A stretch of 64,000 nucleotides of DNA from Prolixibacteraceae bacterium UBA1413 (GCA_002304925.1 DBPT01000004.1:19763-83762), one strand, 5' to 3'. Numbered from the stretch's first letter, positions 53,516-62,432 are shown. The notes: generated by a model not told the origin, from the letters alone. Program-made: numbers and translations.

Positions 53516-54340
53516 CTAATCGCTGTTTACATTTTCTGTATTATAATTCAATAATTTGGCGGTCACCTCATAGAAGCGTTCGGCTTCCCTGCGGTATTTG
53601 CTTTCGGGGAATTCGTCAACGAAGGCGAAATATTCGTCGAGGGCGTTGGAAAGCCTTTCTTCCTTTTTCTCTTCCACACTGTTGACCGCCAGCAGGTATT
53701 TCGATTTCAGGAGCATATACATCAACTCCTCCCGGAAGCGGGTGTCGGGATACTCTTTCAGGGAATTCTCAAGGGCCACCACGGCGGCCTTATAATTTTC
53801 AAAGTCGTAGTAGAGCCGGGCGCTGAGAAATGATTTCTCGACGAGTTTATCCCTCAGTTCGTCGATGAGCCGGTGCGCTTCATCCACCTTCTCGCTGAAG
53901 GGATAGAGGTTGATGTAAAGCTGAAGCGCGTCGATGGCATTAAGGGTGGTCTCCTGGTCCAGACGGACCTTGGGCGACATCAGGTAACTGCAATAGCCCA
54001 CCATGAACTGGGATTCCTCCACATGTTTGCTCGTCGGGTATTCTCGGATCAGAGATCTGAAATACTGGGCGGCCATCAGGTAATCCTTTTGTCCCAACAT
54101 GCTCATGGCATAATGGTAATATATCTCGTCCGAACGGCTTGTTCCCCGGTAAATGTTGATCAGTTCCTGAAAAAGGGTTCCCGACCTGACAAATTCGCCC
54201 GCCTCGTAATACTCGATGCCTTTTTTGTACTTGTATTCGTAGTCGGTACTCTTGACCACCTTGTTGAAATCGCTGCAGGAACTCAGCAACAGAAGCCCCA
54301 GCACAAAAAGGATGGAATGACTTTTCATTTTTTGAAACAT
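53516..54340 (-). CDS. bamD: Outer membrane assembly lipoprotein BamD
   Basis: A 274-residue TPR protein with signal peptide and lipobox (LLLLSSC, Cys22). Five TPR-like units follow: YEYKYKKGIEYYEAGEFVRSGTLFQELI, EIYYHYAMSMLGQKDYLMAAQYFRSL, YPTSKHVEESQFMVGYCSYL, YPFSEKVDEAHRLIDELRDKL and YYDFENYKAAVVALENSLKEYP. Part of the BAM complex. First gene of the bamD-rpoZ cluster. Confidence 0.95.
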   Translation of the reverse strand: MFQKMKSHSILFVLGLLLLSSCSDFNKVVKSTDYEYKYKKGIEYYEAGEFVRSGTLFQELINIYRGTSRSDEIYYHYAMSMLGQKDYLMAAQYFRSLIREYPTSKHVEESQFMVGYCSYLMSPKVRLDQETTLNAIDALQLYINLYPFSEKVDEAHRLIDELRDKLVEKSFLSARLYYDFENYKAAVVALENSLKEYPDTRFREELMYMLLKSKYLLAVNSVEEKKEERLSNALDEYFAFVDEFPESKYRREAERFYEVTAKLLNYNTENVNSD

Positions 54341-54429
54341 GGCGCAAAGATAGTTTTTTTGTCAATATCTCTATCCATTGCATTTAGTTTTATGCGATTG
54401 CATTCAGGATGTTATGATAATTTAACAGA

Positions 54430-54460
54430 TTTGCATGATGATCAAAAAAGTTTACATTTG
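54430..54460 (+). promoter_or_regulatory. Bacteroidetes-type promoter for the oxoamine synthase gene
   Basis: TTTG (54430-54433), 19-nt spacer, TACATTTG (54453-54460), about 29 nt before the ATG: an exact match to TTTG / TAnnTTTG. Confidence 0.82.
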
Positions 54461-54489
54461 CACCGTTTAAAATAAAAATCAACCATCGT

Positions 54490-55746
54490 ATGACTGATAT
54501 TTTTGCAAAGTTCCAGAGAAACCAGGGGGACATTGGCCAATACATGAAGCTGGCGCACGGCTATTTTGCCTTTCCTAAGCTGGAAGGGGAAATTGCCCCT
54601 TATATGAATTTCAGGGGAAAAAGGATGCTAACCTGGAGTCTGAACAACTACCTCGGTCTGGCCAATCATCCCGAAGTCAGGAAAGCCGATGCCGAGGCAG
54701 CGGCCAGATGGGGGCTTGCCTATCCCATGGGGGCGAGGATGATGTCGGGACAGACCGTTAAGCACGAAGAACTGGAGAGGAATCTTGCCGCTTTTGTGGG
54801 AAAGCCCGATGCATTTCTTCTCAACTACGGTTACCAGGGAATGGTTTCCATCATCGATGCGGTTTGCGGGCGGAATGACGTGATTGTCTATGATGCGGAA
54901 TCGCACGCCTGCATTCTCGACGGTGTCCGTCTTCACATGGGCAAGCGGTTTGTCTTCCAGCACAACAACATGGAAAGCCTCCGGAAGCAGCTGGCAAGGG
55001 CCACCACCCTGGCCACCAGACAGGGGGGCGGGATCCTGGTGATCACCGAAGGGGTTTTCGGCATGTCGGGCGACATGGGCCGGCTTGATGATATTGCCGC
55101 CCTGAAGGAAGAGTTCAGTTTCCGTTTCCTCGTCGACGATGCCCACGGCTTCGGAACCATGGGAGCCACCGGTGCCGGCGTGGCTGAGCATTTCGGCGTT
55201 TCTGACAAAGTGGACCTCATGTTCGGCACCTTTGCCAAATCGATGGCAGGCATCGGCGCATTCGTGGCCGGAGAAACCGATATCATCAACTACCTGCGCT
55301 ACAACATGCGGTCACAGACCTTCGCCAAAGCGCTGCCCATGCCCATGGTTGAAGGAGCACTCAAAAGACTGGAACTTCTGCAGGGTCATCCCGAACTGAG
55401 GGAAAAACTGTGGACCAATGTCAGGGCATTGCAAGCCGGACTGAAAGCTGAAGGTTTTGACCTGGGACGTACGAATACGCCGGTGACGCCGGTTTATCTG
55501 AAGGGAGGCCCCAGCGAAGCCACCAACCTGATTTTCGACCTGCGCGAGAACTACAAGATATTTTGTTCCGTGGTGATCTATCCGGTAATTCCCAAGGGGG
55601 AAATCATCATCCGGATCATCCCGACGGCAGCCCACTCACTCAAAGATGTTCAGTATACCCTCGACAGTTTCAAAGCCATCAGGCATAAACTGGAATCGGG
55701 AACTTACGCAAAGGAAGGGATTGCCAAGGTACAAGTAGATATGTAG
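54490..55746 (+). CDS. Alpha-oxoamine synthase (serine palmitoyltransferase / sulfonolipid-type)
   Basis: A 418-residue PLP enzyme of the KBL/AONS/SPT family. NYLGLANHPEVRKA (53-66), FLVDDAHGFGTMGATGAG (PLP-ring Asp D217, H219) and the Schiff-base Lys in GTFAKSMAGIGAF (K250) are seen. Family members condense an acyl-CoA with serine, glycine, alanine or cysteate. A paralogue in some Bacteroidetes makes the capnine base of sulfonolipids, and SPT makes sphingolipids; both are consistent. Substrate not settled. It has its own strong promoter. Confidence 0.82.
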   Translation: MTDIFAKFQRNQGDIGQYMKLAHGYFAFPKLEGEIAPYMNFRGKRMLTWSLNNYLGLANHPEVRKADAEAAARWGLAYPMGARMMSGQTVKHEELERNLAAFVGKPDAFLLNYGYQGMVSIIDAVCGRNDVIVYDAESHACILDGVRLHMGKRFVFQHNNMESLRKQLARATTLATRQGGGILVITEGVFGMSGDMGRLDDIAALKEEFSFRFLVDDAHGFGTMGATGAGVAEHFGVSDKVDLMFGTFAKSMAGIGAFVAGETDIINYLRYNMRSQTFAKALPMPMVEGALKRLELLQGHPELREKLWTNVRALQAGLKAEGFDLGRTNTPVTPVYLKGGPSEATNLIFDLRENYKIFCSVVIYPVIPKGEIIIRIIPTAAHSLKDVQYTLDSFKAIRHKLESGTYAKEGIAKVQVDM

Positions 55747-55749
55747 ATA

Positions 55750-55788
55750 AAAAAGAGGAGGCTGTCTCAAAAGGGCAGCCTCTTTTTT

Positions 55789-55790
<2 letters not shown>
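55750..55790. terminator. Bidirectional terminator
   Basis: Stem GAGGCTG/CAGCCTC (55758-55764, 55776-55782) with T-runs on both sides; eight T follow on the plus strand and the last overlap the trxB stop. It serves the convergent oxoamine synthase and trxB genes. Confidence 0.92.
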
Positions 55791-56784
<994 letters not shown>

Positions 56785-56993
56785 GGCTTATTTTTTTGAG
56801 GTGCAAAATTAACAAAGTTATCCGAAAAAGCCAGCAGGGTTCTCCCGGCAGGATCCTCTTACCTTCTCCTGCCCCGGAGAGATTGATAGAAGGGATGCTC
56901 ATTCACCGCTTCACCCCTGACAACGAAATCAGGAACGAAAAGGTAATGTACAAAAAAGGAGCTGCAGGTTTTAATCACCTCATTTTAAGTGTA

Positions 56994-57031
56994 AAAGAGC
57001 GACCTTCGGGCGAAAGTGCGCTCTTTATTTT
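56994..57031 (+). terminator. Stem-loop terminator ahead of tRNA-Pro
   Basis: Stem AAAGAGCG (56994-57001) with CGCTCTTT (57019-57026) and an inner CTTCG/CGAAAG helix, followed by ATTTTTAAAAA. The intergenic stretch 56785-57164 otherwise holds only this element and the tRNA promoter; I see no gene in it. Confidence 0.75.
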
Positions 57032-57058
57032 TAAAAACTGGAATTCCTGAAAAACCGT

Positions 57059-57089
57059 TTTGCAGGAAATGAAATAATAATTACCTTTG
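57059..57089 (+). promoter_or_regulatory. Promoter of tRNA-Pro
   Basis: TTTG (57059-57062), 19-nt spacer, TACCTTTG (57082-57089): good TTTG/TAnnTTTG match, 75 nt before the tRNA 5' end. Confidence 0.75.
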
Positions 57090-57164
57090 CCCTGATTTTG
57101 AAGTGCAGTATCCCTGCATTGTCGGGAGAAGCGCAAGCGTTCAGAATATCGTTTGATTTTGTTT

Positions 57165-57238
57165 CGGGGTGTGGCGCAGTCTGGTAGCGTACGCGTCTGG
57201 GGGGCGTGGGGTCGCAAGTTCAAATCTTGTCACCCCGA
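57165..57238 (+). tRNA. tRNA-Pro (anticodon GGG)
   Basis: Full cloverleaf: acceptor CGGGGTG/CACCCCG, D-arm GCGC..GCGT, anticodon loop CTGGGGG (GGG at 34-36), T-arm GCAAG-TTCAAAT-CTTGT. The 3' CCA is not encoded. The 3' part, from 57193, is duplicated at the right end of the window, so it is the integration target of the element downstream; the tRNA itself stays intact. Confidence 0.95.
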
Positions 57239-57243
57239 CAAAT
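57193..57243. repeat. attL: 51-bp direct repeat, left copy
   Basis: Starts in the anticodon stem of tRNA-Pro and runs past its 3' end. Identical over 51 bp to 63950-64000. The base before it differs between copies (C left, A right). This is the likely crossover segment. Confidence 0.95.
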
Positions 57244-57293
57244 TGAAAATGAGGCAGTTACGATGAATTTCGGGACTGCCTTTTTTCATGGGT

Positions 57294-57316
57294 TGTGCCG
57301 TTTTTGTGCCGTTTTT
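57294..57316 (+). promoter_or_regulatory. Candidate integrase arm-type sites, left pair
   Basis: Two direct copies of TGTGCCGTTTTT starting 11 bp apart, 51 bp inside attL. The same word occurs four times, in two pairs, near attR and nowhere between that I noticed. Inferred to be the recombinase N-terminal domain binding sites. Confidence 0.65.
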
Positions 57317-57386
57317 CAGGGAGATAGTCAAGTATAGGGGTAAAATCAAGTAAAACCCTGGATCAAAAATTTCCGTACACAGGGCC

Positions 57387-57608
57387 ATGACAGGAAGGCA
57401 ACTATTCGAATTACAAACGTCGGTGTGGGGTGATTACTCACAGGTCCTTATGACGGCTTACAGCCTCATCGGGAATAAACTTTACCCCATGCTGGAAGAA
57501 GGCGACCGCACCGGGAAACGAATAGTTGTCCGTGAAATAACCGGCGATCCTGGAATAAATGACCCTCCCCTGAAGGTTTTTCTGTGTGACCAGGACAGAA
57601 ATTCGTGA
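57387..57608 (+). CDS. Small hypothetical protein of the element (73 aa)
   Basis: MTGRQLFELQTSVWGDYSQV, then YSLIGNKLYPMLEEGDRTGKR and a final part encoded by the first 49-bp repeat unit. The only plus-strand gene in the element, between the left arm sites and the tandem repeats. No family recognised. Codon use and sequence look coding up to about residue 65; the last residues come from repeat DNA, so the natural end may have been changed by the repeat. Confidence 0.45.
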   Translation: MTGRQLFELQTSVWGDYSQVLMTAYSLIGNKLYPMLEEGDRTGKRIVVREITGDPGINDPPLKVFLCDQDRNS

Positions 57609-57699
57609 TCATGGTTGTCGTGACGGATTTCTGTGTGACCAGGACAGAAATTCGTGATCATGGTTGTCGTGACGGATTTCTGTGTGACCAGGACAGAAA
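57581..57699. repeat. 49-bp tandem repeat, 2.4 copies
   Basis: Units start at 57581, 57630 and 57679; the first two are identical over 49 bp and the third runs 21 bp. Each unit contains TTCTGT-N9-ACAGAA, a perfect 6-bp inverted repeat, and a TGATCA palindrome. Possible binding sites for an element protein (operator or replication iteron); no spacers, so not a CRISPR array. Confidence 0.92.
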
Positions 57700-57897
57700 A
57701 CCTCAAAAAACCTCTCCCTCGACCTCTACCTGCCAGTGCGGAGCGACCTCTACCTTAAATAAAAAGGGATGAAACATTTTGCTTCACCCCTTACTCCCTG
57801 CAAAATCCCCGGTGCTGGTATGGTGGTCAGAAACTCACCGGGGAAAAATTCGATTTTTCGCGTACCCAAATTTAGGAAAATTATTGTTTGGGAAACA
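57700..57897. other. Structured non-coding stretch of the element
   Basis: Holds a copy-like remnant of the dispersed TTAAG/GACCTCTACC repeat (57720-57760), a stem CCCCGGTG/CACCGGGG (57807-57814 with 57836-57843) and next to it AAAAAT-TCG-ATTTTT (57844-57858). The last may end minus-strand transcription arriving from the element or be part of a small RNA. No gene seen. Confidence 0.5.
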
Positions 57898-58086
57898 TCA
57901 TTCAAAGTACCTGAATCCTGAAGTTATCACCGGTGCGGCACTCTCCGGCACGTCGATAACCTCCAGACAACATTCTTCAGGCAATACCAGGTGTCTTTTG
58001 TAATTCTCCGCATGGCGCTCTGACTTGAAACCGGCATAGATGCTTTTCAATCCGGTACGTTTGTTTGAGATTTTTACAGCTTTCAT
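57898..58086 (-). CDS. Small hypothetical protein of the element (62 aa)
   Basis: MKAVKISNKRTGLKSIYAGF...ERHAENYKRHLVLPEECCLEVIDVPES. The ATG at 58086 is chosen; an in-frame start at 58140 would add an AT-rich N-terminus. Basic first half and acidic second half; no family recognised. Last gene before attL on the minus strand. Confidence 0.5.
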   Translation of the reverse strand: MKAVKISNKRTGLKSIYAGFKSERHAENYKRHLVLPEECCLEVIDVPESAAPVITSGFRYFE

Positions 58087-58467
58087 AACGTTATGTTTAA
58101 AGTTCACGGGCAAAGTAATGTATTTTTCATCAAAATACAAAAATATTTTTCCTGTTTTTTTGCCCTGTTTTTTACCTGTTTATCCTGTTTATATTTAACA
58201 ATAATCGTGTAAAAGTTTATTTTATGTTAAATACAGATAGTATTGATTTTCAATGAGTTAAGTAGGCAAAATCGTTGTCTTATATTTTACATTACGTTAA
58301 ATAGGGGACTTATTGAAAATCAATGAGTTACAAGCGCTATTTAACAGGCGATTATGTAAAAATGATTATATAATCCTGTTTTTTGCGCCTGTTATTATCC
58401 TGTTATCCCTGTATTGCTCTGTCATGTTGTCATATAATACAAAAGACTCTTTTACCTTAGATCGCCA
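58087..58467. other. AT-rich origin-like region with paired 39-bp repeats
   Basis: A 381-bp stretch without a gene. It holds two 39-bp repeats 70 bp apart (58222-58260 and 58292-58330), each TTAyGTTAAATA-N8-ATTGAnnnTCAATGAGTTA, where ATTGA/TCAAT is a perfect inverted repeat. Runs of CCTGTT words flank them on both sides (about 58151-58190 and 58370-58412). High A+T, iteron-like spacing and inner palindromes fit an origin of replication or a regulator region of the element. Confidence 0.65.
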
Positions 58468-58788
58468 CTATTGATCTACCCTACCCCCTCCGACAATGCG
58501 CTGTATAACCGCGTCAAGCTGTTCATCAGTAAACCGGCCAAAGTCCAGGTTTAAGTCGGTCTGCTTCGGCTGTGGCATAACGAATGAAAGCAGCTTCAGG
58601 AAGTATTGAATTCTGGCGGGCGGGTCCAGCCTCTTGAAGTCGCGCTGTATTGTCGGCCACTGGTCTGTTAAAAAATCGCCAATTTCCTGTTTTGTGAATG
58701 GCACAATCTTATTTTTTGCACCCTTCGGCCTACCTGAAGGATTCCCGGATTCCCCGGGTCTGAAACGTGTCGTTGTTACCTTATCCAT
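58468..58788 (-). CDS. DUF5681 protein (small terminase-like)
   Basis: A 106-residue protein. The N-terminal FRPGESGNPSGRPKGAKNK (about 8-26) is the DUF5681 signature, found in phage and prophage genes next to or acting as small terminase or DNA-packaging proteins. The rest is helical. In a satellite without capsid genes such a protein could steer a helper's packaging machinery to its own DNA; that is inference. Nearest gene to the origin-like region. Confidence 0.7.
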   Translation of the reverse strand: MDKVTTTRFRPGESGNPSGRPKGAKNKIVPFTKQEIGDFLTDQWPTIQRDFKRLDPPARIQYFLKLLSFVMPQPKQTDLNLDFGRFTDEQLDAVIQRIVGGGRVDQ

Positions 58789-58845
58789 TTCTTTTTTCTG
58801 TAAAATTACTGTAAAAAATAATTAACAGGACCCAGAAACAGGTTT

Positions 58846-59100
58846 TTATTCCTGTTCCTGGGGTTCATCCAACTGATTGAAAAACTTGGTCAGGGTCTTT
58901 TTAGCGTCACCCACAGCAACTATGCTTACTTCGCTACCTGGCTCCTGGGATGCCGCAAACATAACCCCCAGCATGGCTTCAGACTGATCCGACAAAACCC
59001 ATGTTTCCGGCGTGATCTTGTTACCGTCAATTTCCCCCGAAACGACTTGCTTCAGGAAGTTGATTTTCTCGGATCGTTCAAAGTCTTTAATCTGCTTCAT
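58846..59100 (-). CDS. Hypothetical protein of the element (84 aa)
   Basis: MKQIKDFERSEKINFLKQVV..., acidic C-terminus (FNQLDEPQEQE). It overlaps the gene before it by 4 bp (ATGA). No family recognised. Part of the compact minus-strand row. Confidence 0.65.
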   Translation of the reverse strand: MKQIKDFERSEKINFLKQVVSGEIDGNKITPETWVLSDQSEAMLGVMFAASQEPGSEVSIVAVGDAKKTLTKFFNQLDEPQEQE

Positions 59101-59717
59101 CGCCTGATCTGCCTGTAAACTGAATGATCAATCATAAATTCACCAGTTGCCGGGTCGGTGTTTAATATCCGGTTTTCACCGATAACGCGGGAAATTCCAA
59201 ATTTGGATAATTCCCTTTTCAGTGCATTCAGAGCCGTTTTTGCGGCTTCTGCCAGTTGAACGGTCGTTTTATTGACCGCATCCTCACATGTCGTGTGTAA
59301 CGATTTTACGGCCTCAAAATCGACTGAAAATTCATTCCCTTCCAGGCGGATGAGGTTCATGGGGTGAATGATCGGTTTAAACGACAAGGTAAGGGTTCGA
59401 TTGAATTCTGAATGTTCATCCTTCAATCCTGAAAAAATATGATCCAGGCGGTACATGTCTACCTGGTTCGATTGAAGGGCATTATTCCTTACCAGGTCCG
59501 GCATACCCTCCAACTGCTTCGCTCTGGTGGCCATGATCGCGTTATGCACATCCTGTGATGTTCCATCAACAAACGACTTCATGGCCGTTTGATCGACTTT
59601 TATACCGTGTTCGATCAAAACACTGGCCAGGGCGTTCACATGAACCGTGTATCGTTGGATAGCTCCGGCCCCCATTGATTGCCCCAGACTGTCAAAATAC
59701 AAAATCCTCTTTTCCAT
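59097..59717 (-). CDS. Hypothetical protein of the element (206 aa)
   Basis: MEKRILYFDSLGQSMGAGAI..., with a helical middle and YRLDHIFSGLKDEHSEFNRT. No domain recognised, no signal peptide, no membrane segment. Tightly linked (3 bp to the previous gene, 4-bp overlap with the next). Confidence 0.7.
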   Translation of the reverse strand: MEKRILYFDSLGQSMGAGAIQRYTVHVNALASVLIEHGIKVDQTAMKSFVDGTSQDVHNAIMATRAKQLEGMPDLVRNNALQSNQVDMYRLDHIFSGLKDEHSEFNRTLTLSFKPIIHPMNLIRLEGNEFSVDFEAVKSLHTTCEDAVNKTTVQLAEAAKTALNALKRELSKFGISRVIGENRILNTDPATGEFMIDHSVYRQIRR

Positions 59718-59720
59718 GAT

Positions 59721-59930
59721 TCAAATTTTTATTCCGGGGTGGGTACCGGTGTTTGTAATGGTTTTGTTCCTGCTCTCCGCGATCTGCCTGGCAAATTCAG
59801 CCGCTTTTTGTGACTGATCCGGGGTAAGGCTTTGCCGGAGCTTTTCCCGATCTTCCGGGGTAAGTGAATCGATCAATTCGGTCAATAACTGGCCGTGATG
59901 TTCCTGGGGAATTAATTCTTTCAATGTCAT
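59721..59930 (-). CDS. Small hypothetical protein of the element (69 aa)
   Basis: MTLKELIPQEHHGQLLTELI...SLTPEDREKLRQSLTPDQ: a charged, mostly helical protein with a tandem SLTP-D motif. No family recognised. It is 1 bp from its upstream neighbour. Confidence 0.65.
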   Translation of the reverse strand: MTLKELIPQEHHGQLLTELIDSLTPEDREKLRQSLTPDQSQKAAEFARQIAESRNKTITNTGTHPGIKI

Positions 59931-59931
59931 A

Positions 59932-60558
59932 TTACTTCAGTTTTGAGTGAATTACAAAATCAATTTCCTGGTGAAACCCTCCGAATTCGTCATAAATCAC
60001 GAAACCCGGAATTTCCAGGCGGTGGGGGTCAATACCGAAATCCTTCACCATTTGATTGAAGACTCCGGCACATGTCTGGGCCATGCGAAGACGGTCTATT
60101 TCTCCGTTTGTAACCGCATACACCTTGTGGTTGTCAGCCTGGGATTCGATCCGATCGTTAAGGCGGCGCACCTTTTCTCGTTCCTCATCGATCTGGAAGA
60201 AATTGAAGAAATTCCCGATTTCCGGAATAATATTTCCGATAAACTGAAGGGTTTCAGTAAGTGCGGATAGGTCGGGAAGGGTGATGATCTCCCGAAGCTT
60301 TTTACGGTCCACTTTGACCCCATGAATTTCAATCTCCTGTGCAGGGTACATTCGTAAAAGAATGGCCTCCCGGAGAAGGTCTGGGGAGAATTTTCCGTTT
60401 TTGTCGAACATGCTTTGAATTTCCGTCAAGTTCGGACAATGCCCGGTTGTTTGTTTGAATCGGCTCACTACCCCCTGAAGGGCGTTTTCCGTTTGATTCA
60501 ACTGGCCATAAAATTTAACCAGTTCGTCTTTGTTTTCGTAGATCGGTACTCGTTTCAT
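59932..60558 (-). CDS. Hypothetical protein of the element (208 aa)
   Basis: MKRVPIYENKDELVKFYGQL..., a mostly helical soluble protein with QFIGNIIPEIGNFFNFFQID and a long charged helix (EEREKVRRLNDRIESQ). No family recognised. It follows the DUF6291 gene by 24 bp. Confidence 0.7.
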   Translation of the reverse strand: MKRVPIYENKDELVKFYGQLNQTENALQGVVSRFKQTTGHCPNLTEIQSMFDKNGKFSPDLLREAILLRMYPAQEIEIHGVKVDRKKLREIITLPDLSALTETLQFIGNIIPEIGNFFNFFQIDEEREKVRRLNDRIESQADNHKVYAVTNGEIDRLRMAQTCAGVFNQMVKDFGIDPHRLEIPGFVIYDEFGGFHQEIDFVIHSKLK

Positions 60559-60582
60559 TATAAAACAGTTAAAGGTTAATTT

Positions 60583-61341
60583 TCAATATTGATTATTGTC
60601 TTCATTTTTTAATCTGGAAAAAAAGTCTTCACTGGTCGCGAATATTTTTTTTTGAGTATCCGTTATCCTCGTTCCGTCTCTGTTAAATTCTGGAAACTTG
60701 CCTTTGTTTTTATATTCGTTCGATAACAGGCGCTCAAAATATTTCGGGGTCAAAATCCATAACAGCGGTACGACTGAAGCTCTTTCATTGTGACCAATAC
60801 AATACCAGCTTTGTGACGCGTTGGTTATGGCCTCTTTGATTTTTTCAATTCCATGCTTTTTCAGCATAACGTAATACTGCTTTCTCAAAGAATTATCATT
60901 CAAATCAACTTTTGGGAAATATGATGATGATGATTCAAAAAAGTTCGCGATTTCAGCGAACCCACTTCCAGCATCAGAAACATCAACATCATCAGTATCA
61001 GTATCAGTATCAGTATCAGTATCAGTATCAGTATCAGTATCAGTATCACTGTACGTAATTTTACCAGATTTTCCAGTGGTATTTTTGGAATCGGTTTTAT
61101 TCCATCTCTTATTGATATTCTGGCGGTTACGATTTATGATGTTTTGATACTTTTCATTGTCCCTGTCAAACTGCTGTTTCATTATCGAAAAAATGATTTT
61201 TACCAGCTTGGGCATTTCCGACACATCACCGGTTAATTGATATTCAAAAATAGCATCTAACAAAATTCCCTTTTCCTCTATGGATAGTTCCGCGATCGAA
61301 TCGCGATAACTCAAATACATGATAAAACTGTCTTTATTCAT
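60583..61341 (-). CDS. DUF6291 replication-like protein with (Asp-Thr) linker
   Basis: A 252-residue protein. N-terminal MNKDSFIMYLSYRDSIAELS...FDRDNEKYQNIINRNRQNINKRW (1-75) is the DUF6291 pattern, seen at phage replication loci. Then a linker made of repeated Asp-Thr from a hexanucleotide array, and a C-terminal part (KKHGIEKIKEAITNASQSWYC, WILTPKYFERLL) like conserved phage replication C-terminal domains. I infer a replication initiator or loader. The start at 61341 overlaps the nuclease stop (ATGA). Confidence 0.72.
   Translation of the reverse strand: MNKDSFIMYLSYRDSIAELSIEEKGILLDAIFEYQLTGDVSEMPKLVKIIFSIMKQQFDRDNEKYQNIINRNRQNINKRWNKTDSKNTTGKSGKITYSDTDTDTDTDTDTDTDTDTDDVDVSDAGSGFAEIANFFESSSSYFPKVDLNDNSLRKQYYVMLKKHGIEKIKEAITNASQSWYCIGHNERASVVPLLWILTPKYFERLLSNEYKNKGKFPEFNRDGTRITDTQKKIFATSEDFFSRLKNEDNNQY
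60991..61050. repeat. ATCAGT hexanucleotide array inside the DUF6291 gene
   Basis: Nine perfect copies of ATCAGT (60991-61044) plus one variant ATCACT. Read on the minus strand it encodes a Thr-Asp run. Six-base units keep the frame, so copy number can change linker length without a frameshift. An in-gene iteron array is another possibility. Confidence 0.95.
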
Positions 61342-61829
61342 TTGCTGAAATTTTGAGCGTACCAATCATTAAACTGTTGAAAGTTCCGGGCAATAACGTA
61401 GATTCCCCCCGCCGCTTCGACTTGGCGCTGGTACTCCCGTTGGTGGTCACTCTGGCGATCCTTCCCGGCCTTCACTTCGATTTTTACGGACCTTCCGGCA
61501 ATGGTTGCCGATATGTCGGCACTACCCCTCGTTCCGGTCCCATATACCCACTCAAACCGGCCTATGGTCCTCCTGACCCCCATCACATCAGTATAACTCT
61601 TGGTGTGGTTCACTGGCCTGCCTGTCGTATTGATCCGCTCCGCCTGCCATCCCTCCAGCTTCAGGAAGGCGATAATACACTTGGTAAGGCCGTTGGCGGT
61701 GTCATCCCTGAAGGTCCGGGGGGCCAGGTAAGGGACCGTAGGGTAACGCCTGCGGGCCTCATCCATCGCAAGCGTTTCCAGCATCTTTACAGCCGGACTT
61801 TTGCAGTAGCGCACATTCGTTGTGTTCAT
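61338..61829 (-). CDS. VRR-NUC domain nuclease
   Basis: A 163-residue protein whose C-terminal half matches the VRR-NUC PD-(D/E)xK family: TGTRGSADISATIAGRSVKIEVKAGKDRQSDHQREYQRQVEAAGG, with D105, E118, K120 and the conserved Gln (about 129). The first 75 residues are a helical extension. VRR-NUC proteins in phages and satellites are often stand-alone nickases or Holliday-junction-type nucleases. It overlaps both neighbours by 4 bp. Confidence 0.85.
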   Translation of the reverse strand: MNTTNVRYCKSPAVKMLETLAMDEARRRYPTVPYLAPRTFRDDTANGLTKCIIAFLKLEGWQAERINTTGRPVNHTKSYTDVMGVRRTIGRFEWVYGTGTRGSADISATIAGRSVKIEVKAGKDRQSDHQREYQRQVEAAGGIYVIARNFQQFNDWYAQNFSK

Positions 61830-62158
61830 AGCTTTGCGGCTAACTTCGCGTCCATCCGGTTTGAAAATTCCGTTTTAGTCTCTCTCCTGGCTTCAGTGAT
61901 CCATGCCATGATTTCAGCATGTTTGAAGTATAACCGGCCATCACGTTTGAAATGGGGTATTTCATTCCGGCTGGTTTTGGCATAAATGGAGGCACGGGAA
62001 TAACCGGTTATTTCCTGAAGCGTTTCCACTCCGAAAATTTCGGGAATGCTCTTTTCTGCTGGTTGCACACTGGGTGTTGCTTTCCGGAAAAGTTCCAGCA
62101 CCTGACCGACCGTTAAGGCGGCTATCGGGGTGTCCAGCGAAATCTCGACCTTATTCAT
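61826..62158 (-). CDS. Helix-turn-helix protein (AlpA/excisionase-like), 110 aa
   Basis: A HTH_17-like C-terminal half: ETLQEITGYSRASIYAKTSRNEIPHFKRDGRLYFKHAEIMAWI. N-terminal 40 residues precede it (start MNKVEISLDTP at 62158, overlapping the upstream stop by 8 bp as ATGAATAA). Likely directionality factor or transcription regulator. Confidence 0.8.
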   Translation of the reverse strand: MNKVEISLDTPIAALTVGQVLELFRKATPSVQPAEKSIPEIFGVETLQEITGYSRASIYAKTSRNEIPHFKRDGRLYFKHAEIMAWITEARRETKTEFSNRMDAKLAAKL

Positions 62159-62354
62159 GGCTGGTGGTCTTATTACGTTTTGATTCCCGGATTTGCTCAA
62201 ACCTGGTCAGGTCCTCATCTGAAAACAGGTTTCTCCCTAAAACCTTTTGAGGGGTCAATTTACCGGCCATTACAAGGTAACTGATATAGGTCAAACTGAC
62301 GTTTAATCGCTGGGCGGTTTCCTTTGTGGTGAAAAAAATATTCTGTGTTGCCAT
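62151..62354 (-). CDS. Helix-turn-helix protein (excisionase-like), 67 aa
   Basis: FFTTKETAQRLNVSLTYISYLVMAGKLTPQKVLGRNLFSDEDLTRFEQI is a MerR/excisionase-like winged helix with the typical G-R-x-x-F wing. A second, diverged HTH gene follows and overlaps it. One of the two may be the excisionase, the other the switch regulator. Confidence 0.82.
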   Translation of the reverse strand: MATQNIFFTTKETAQRLNVSLTYISYLVMAGKLTPQKVLGRNLFSDEDLTRFEQIRESKRNKTTSHE

Positions 62355-62432
62355 AACAGTATTTTAAAATGACAACACAAATAAATTATGAAAAAATCTG
62401 ATTTTTCGATTATAATAATTGAATTATTACAT

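Noticed and set aside
57581..57699. Tandem repeats considered as a CRISPR array
   Set aside because: The units follow each other with no unique spacers, there are fewer than three full copies, and no cas genes are present.
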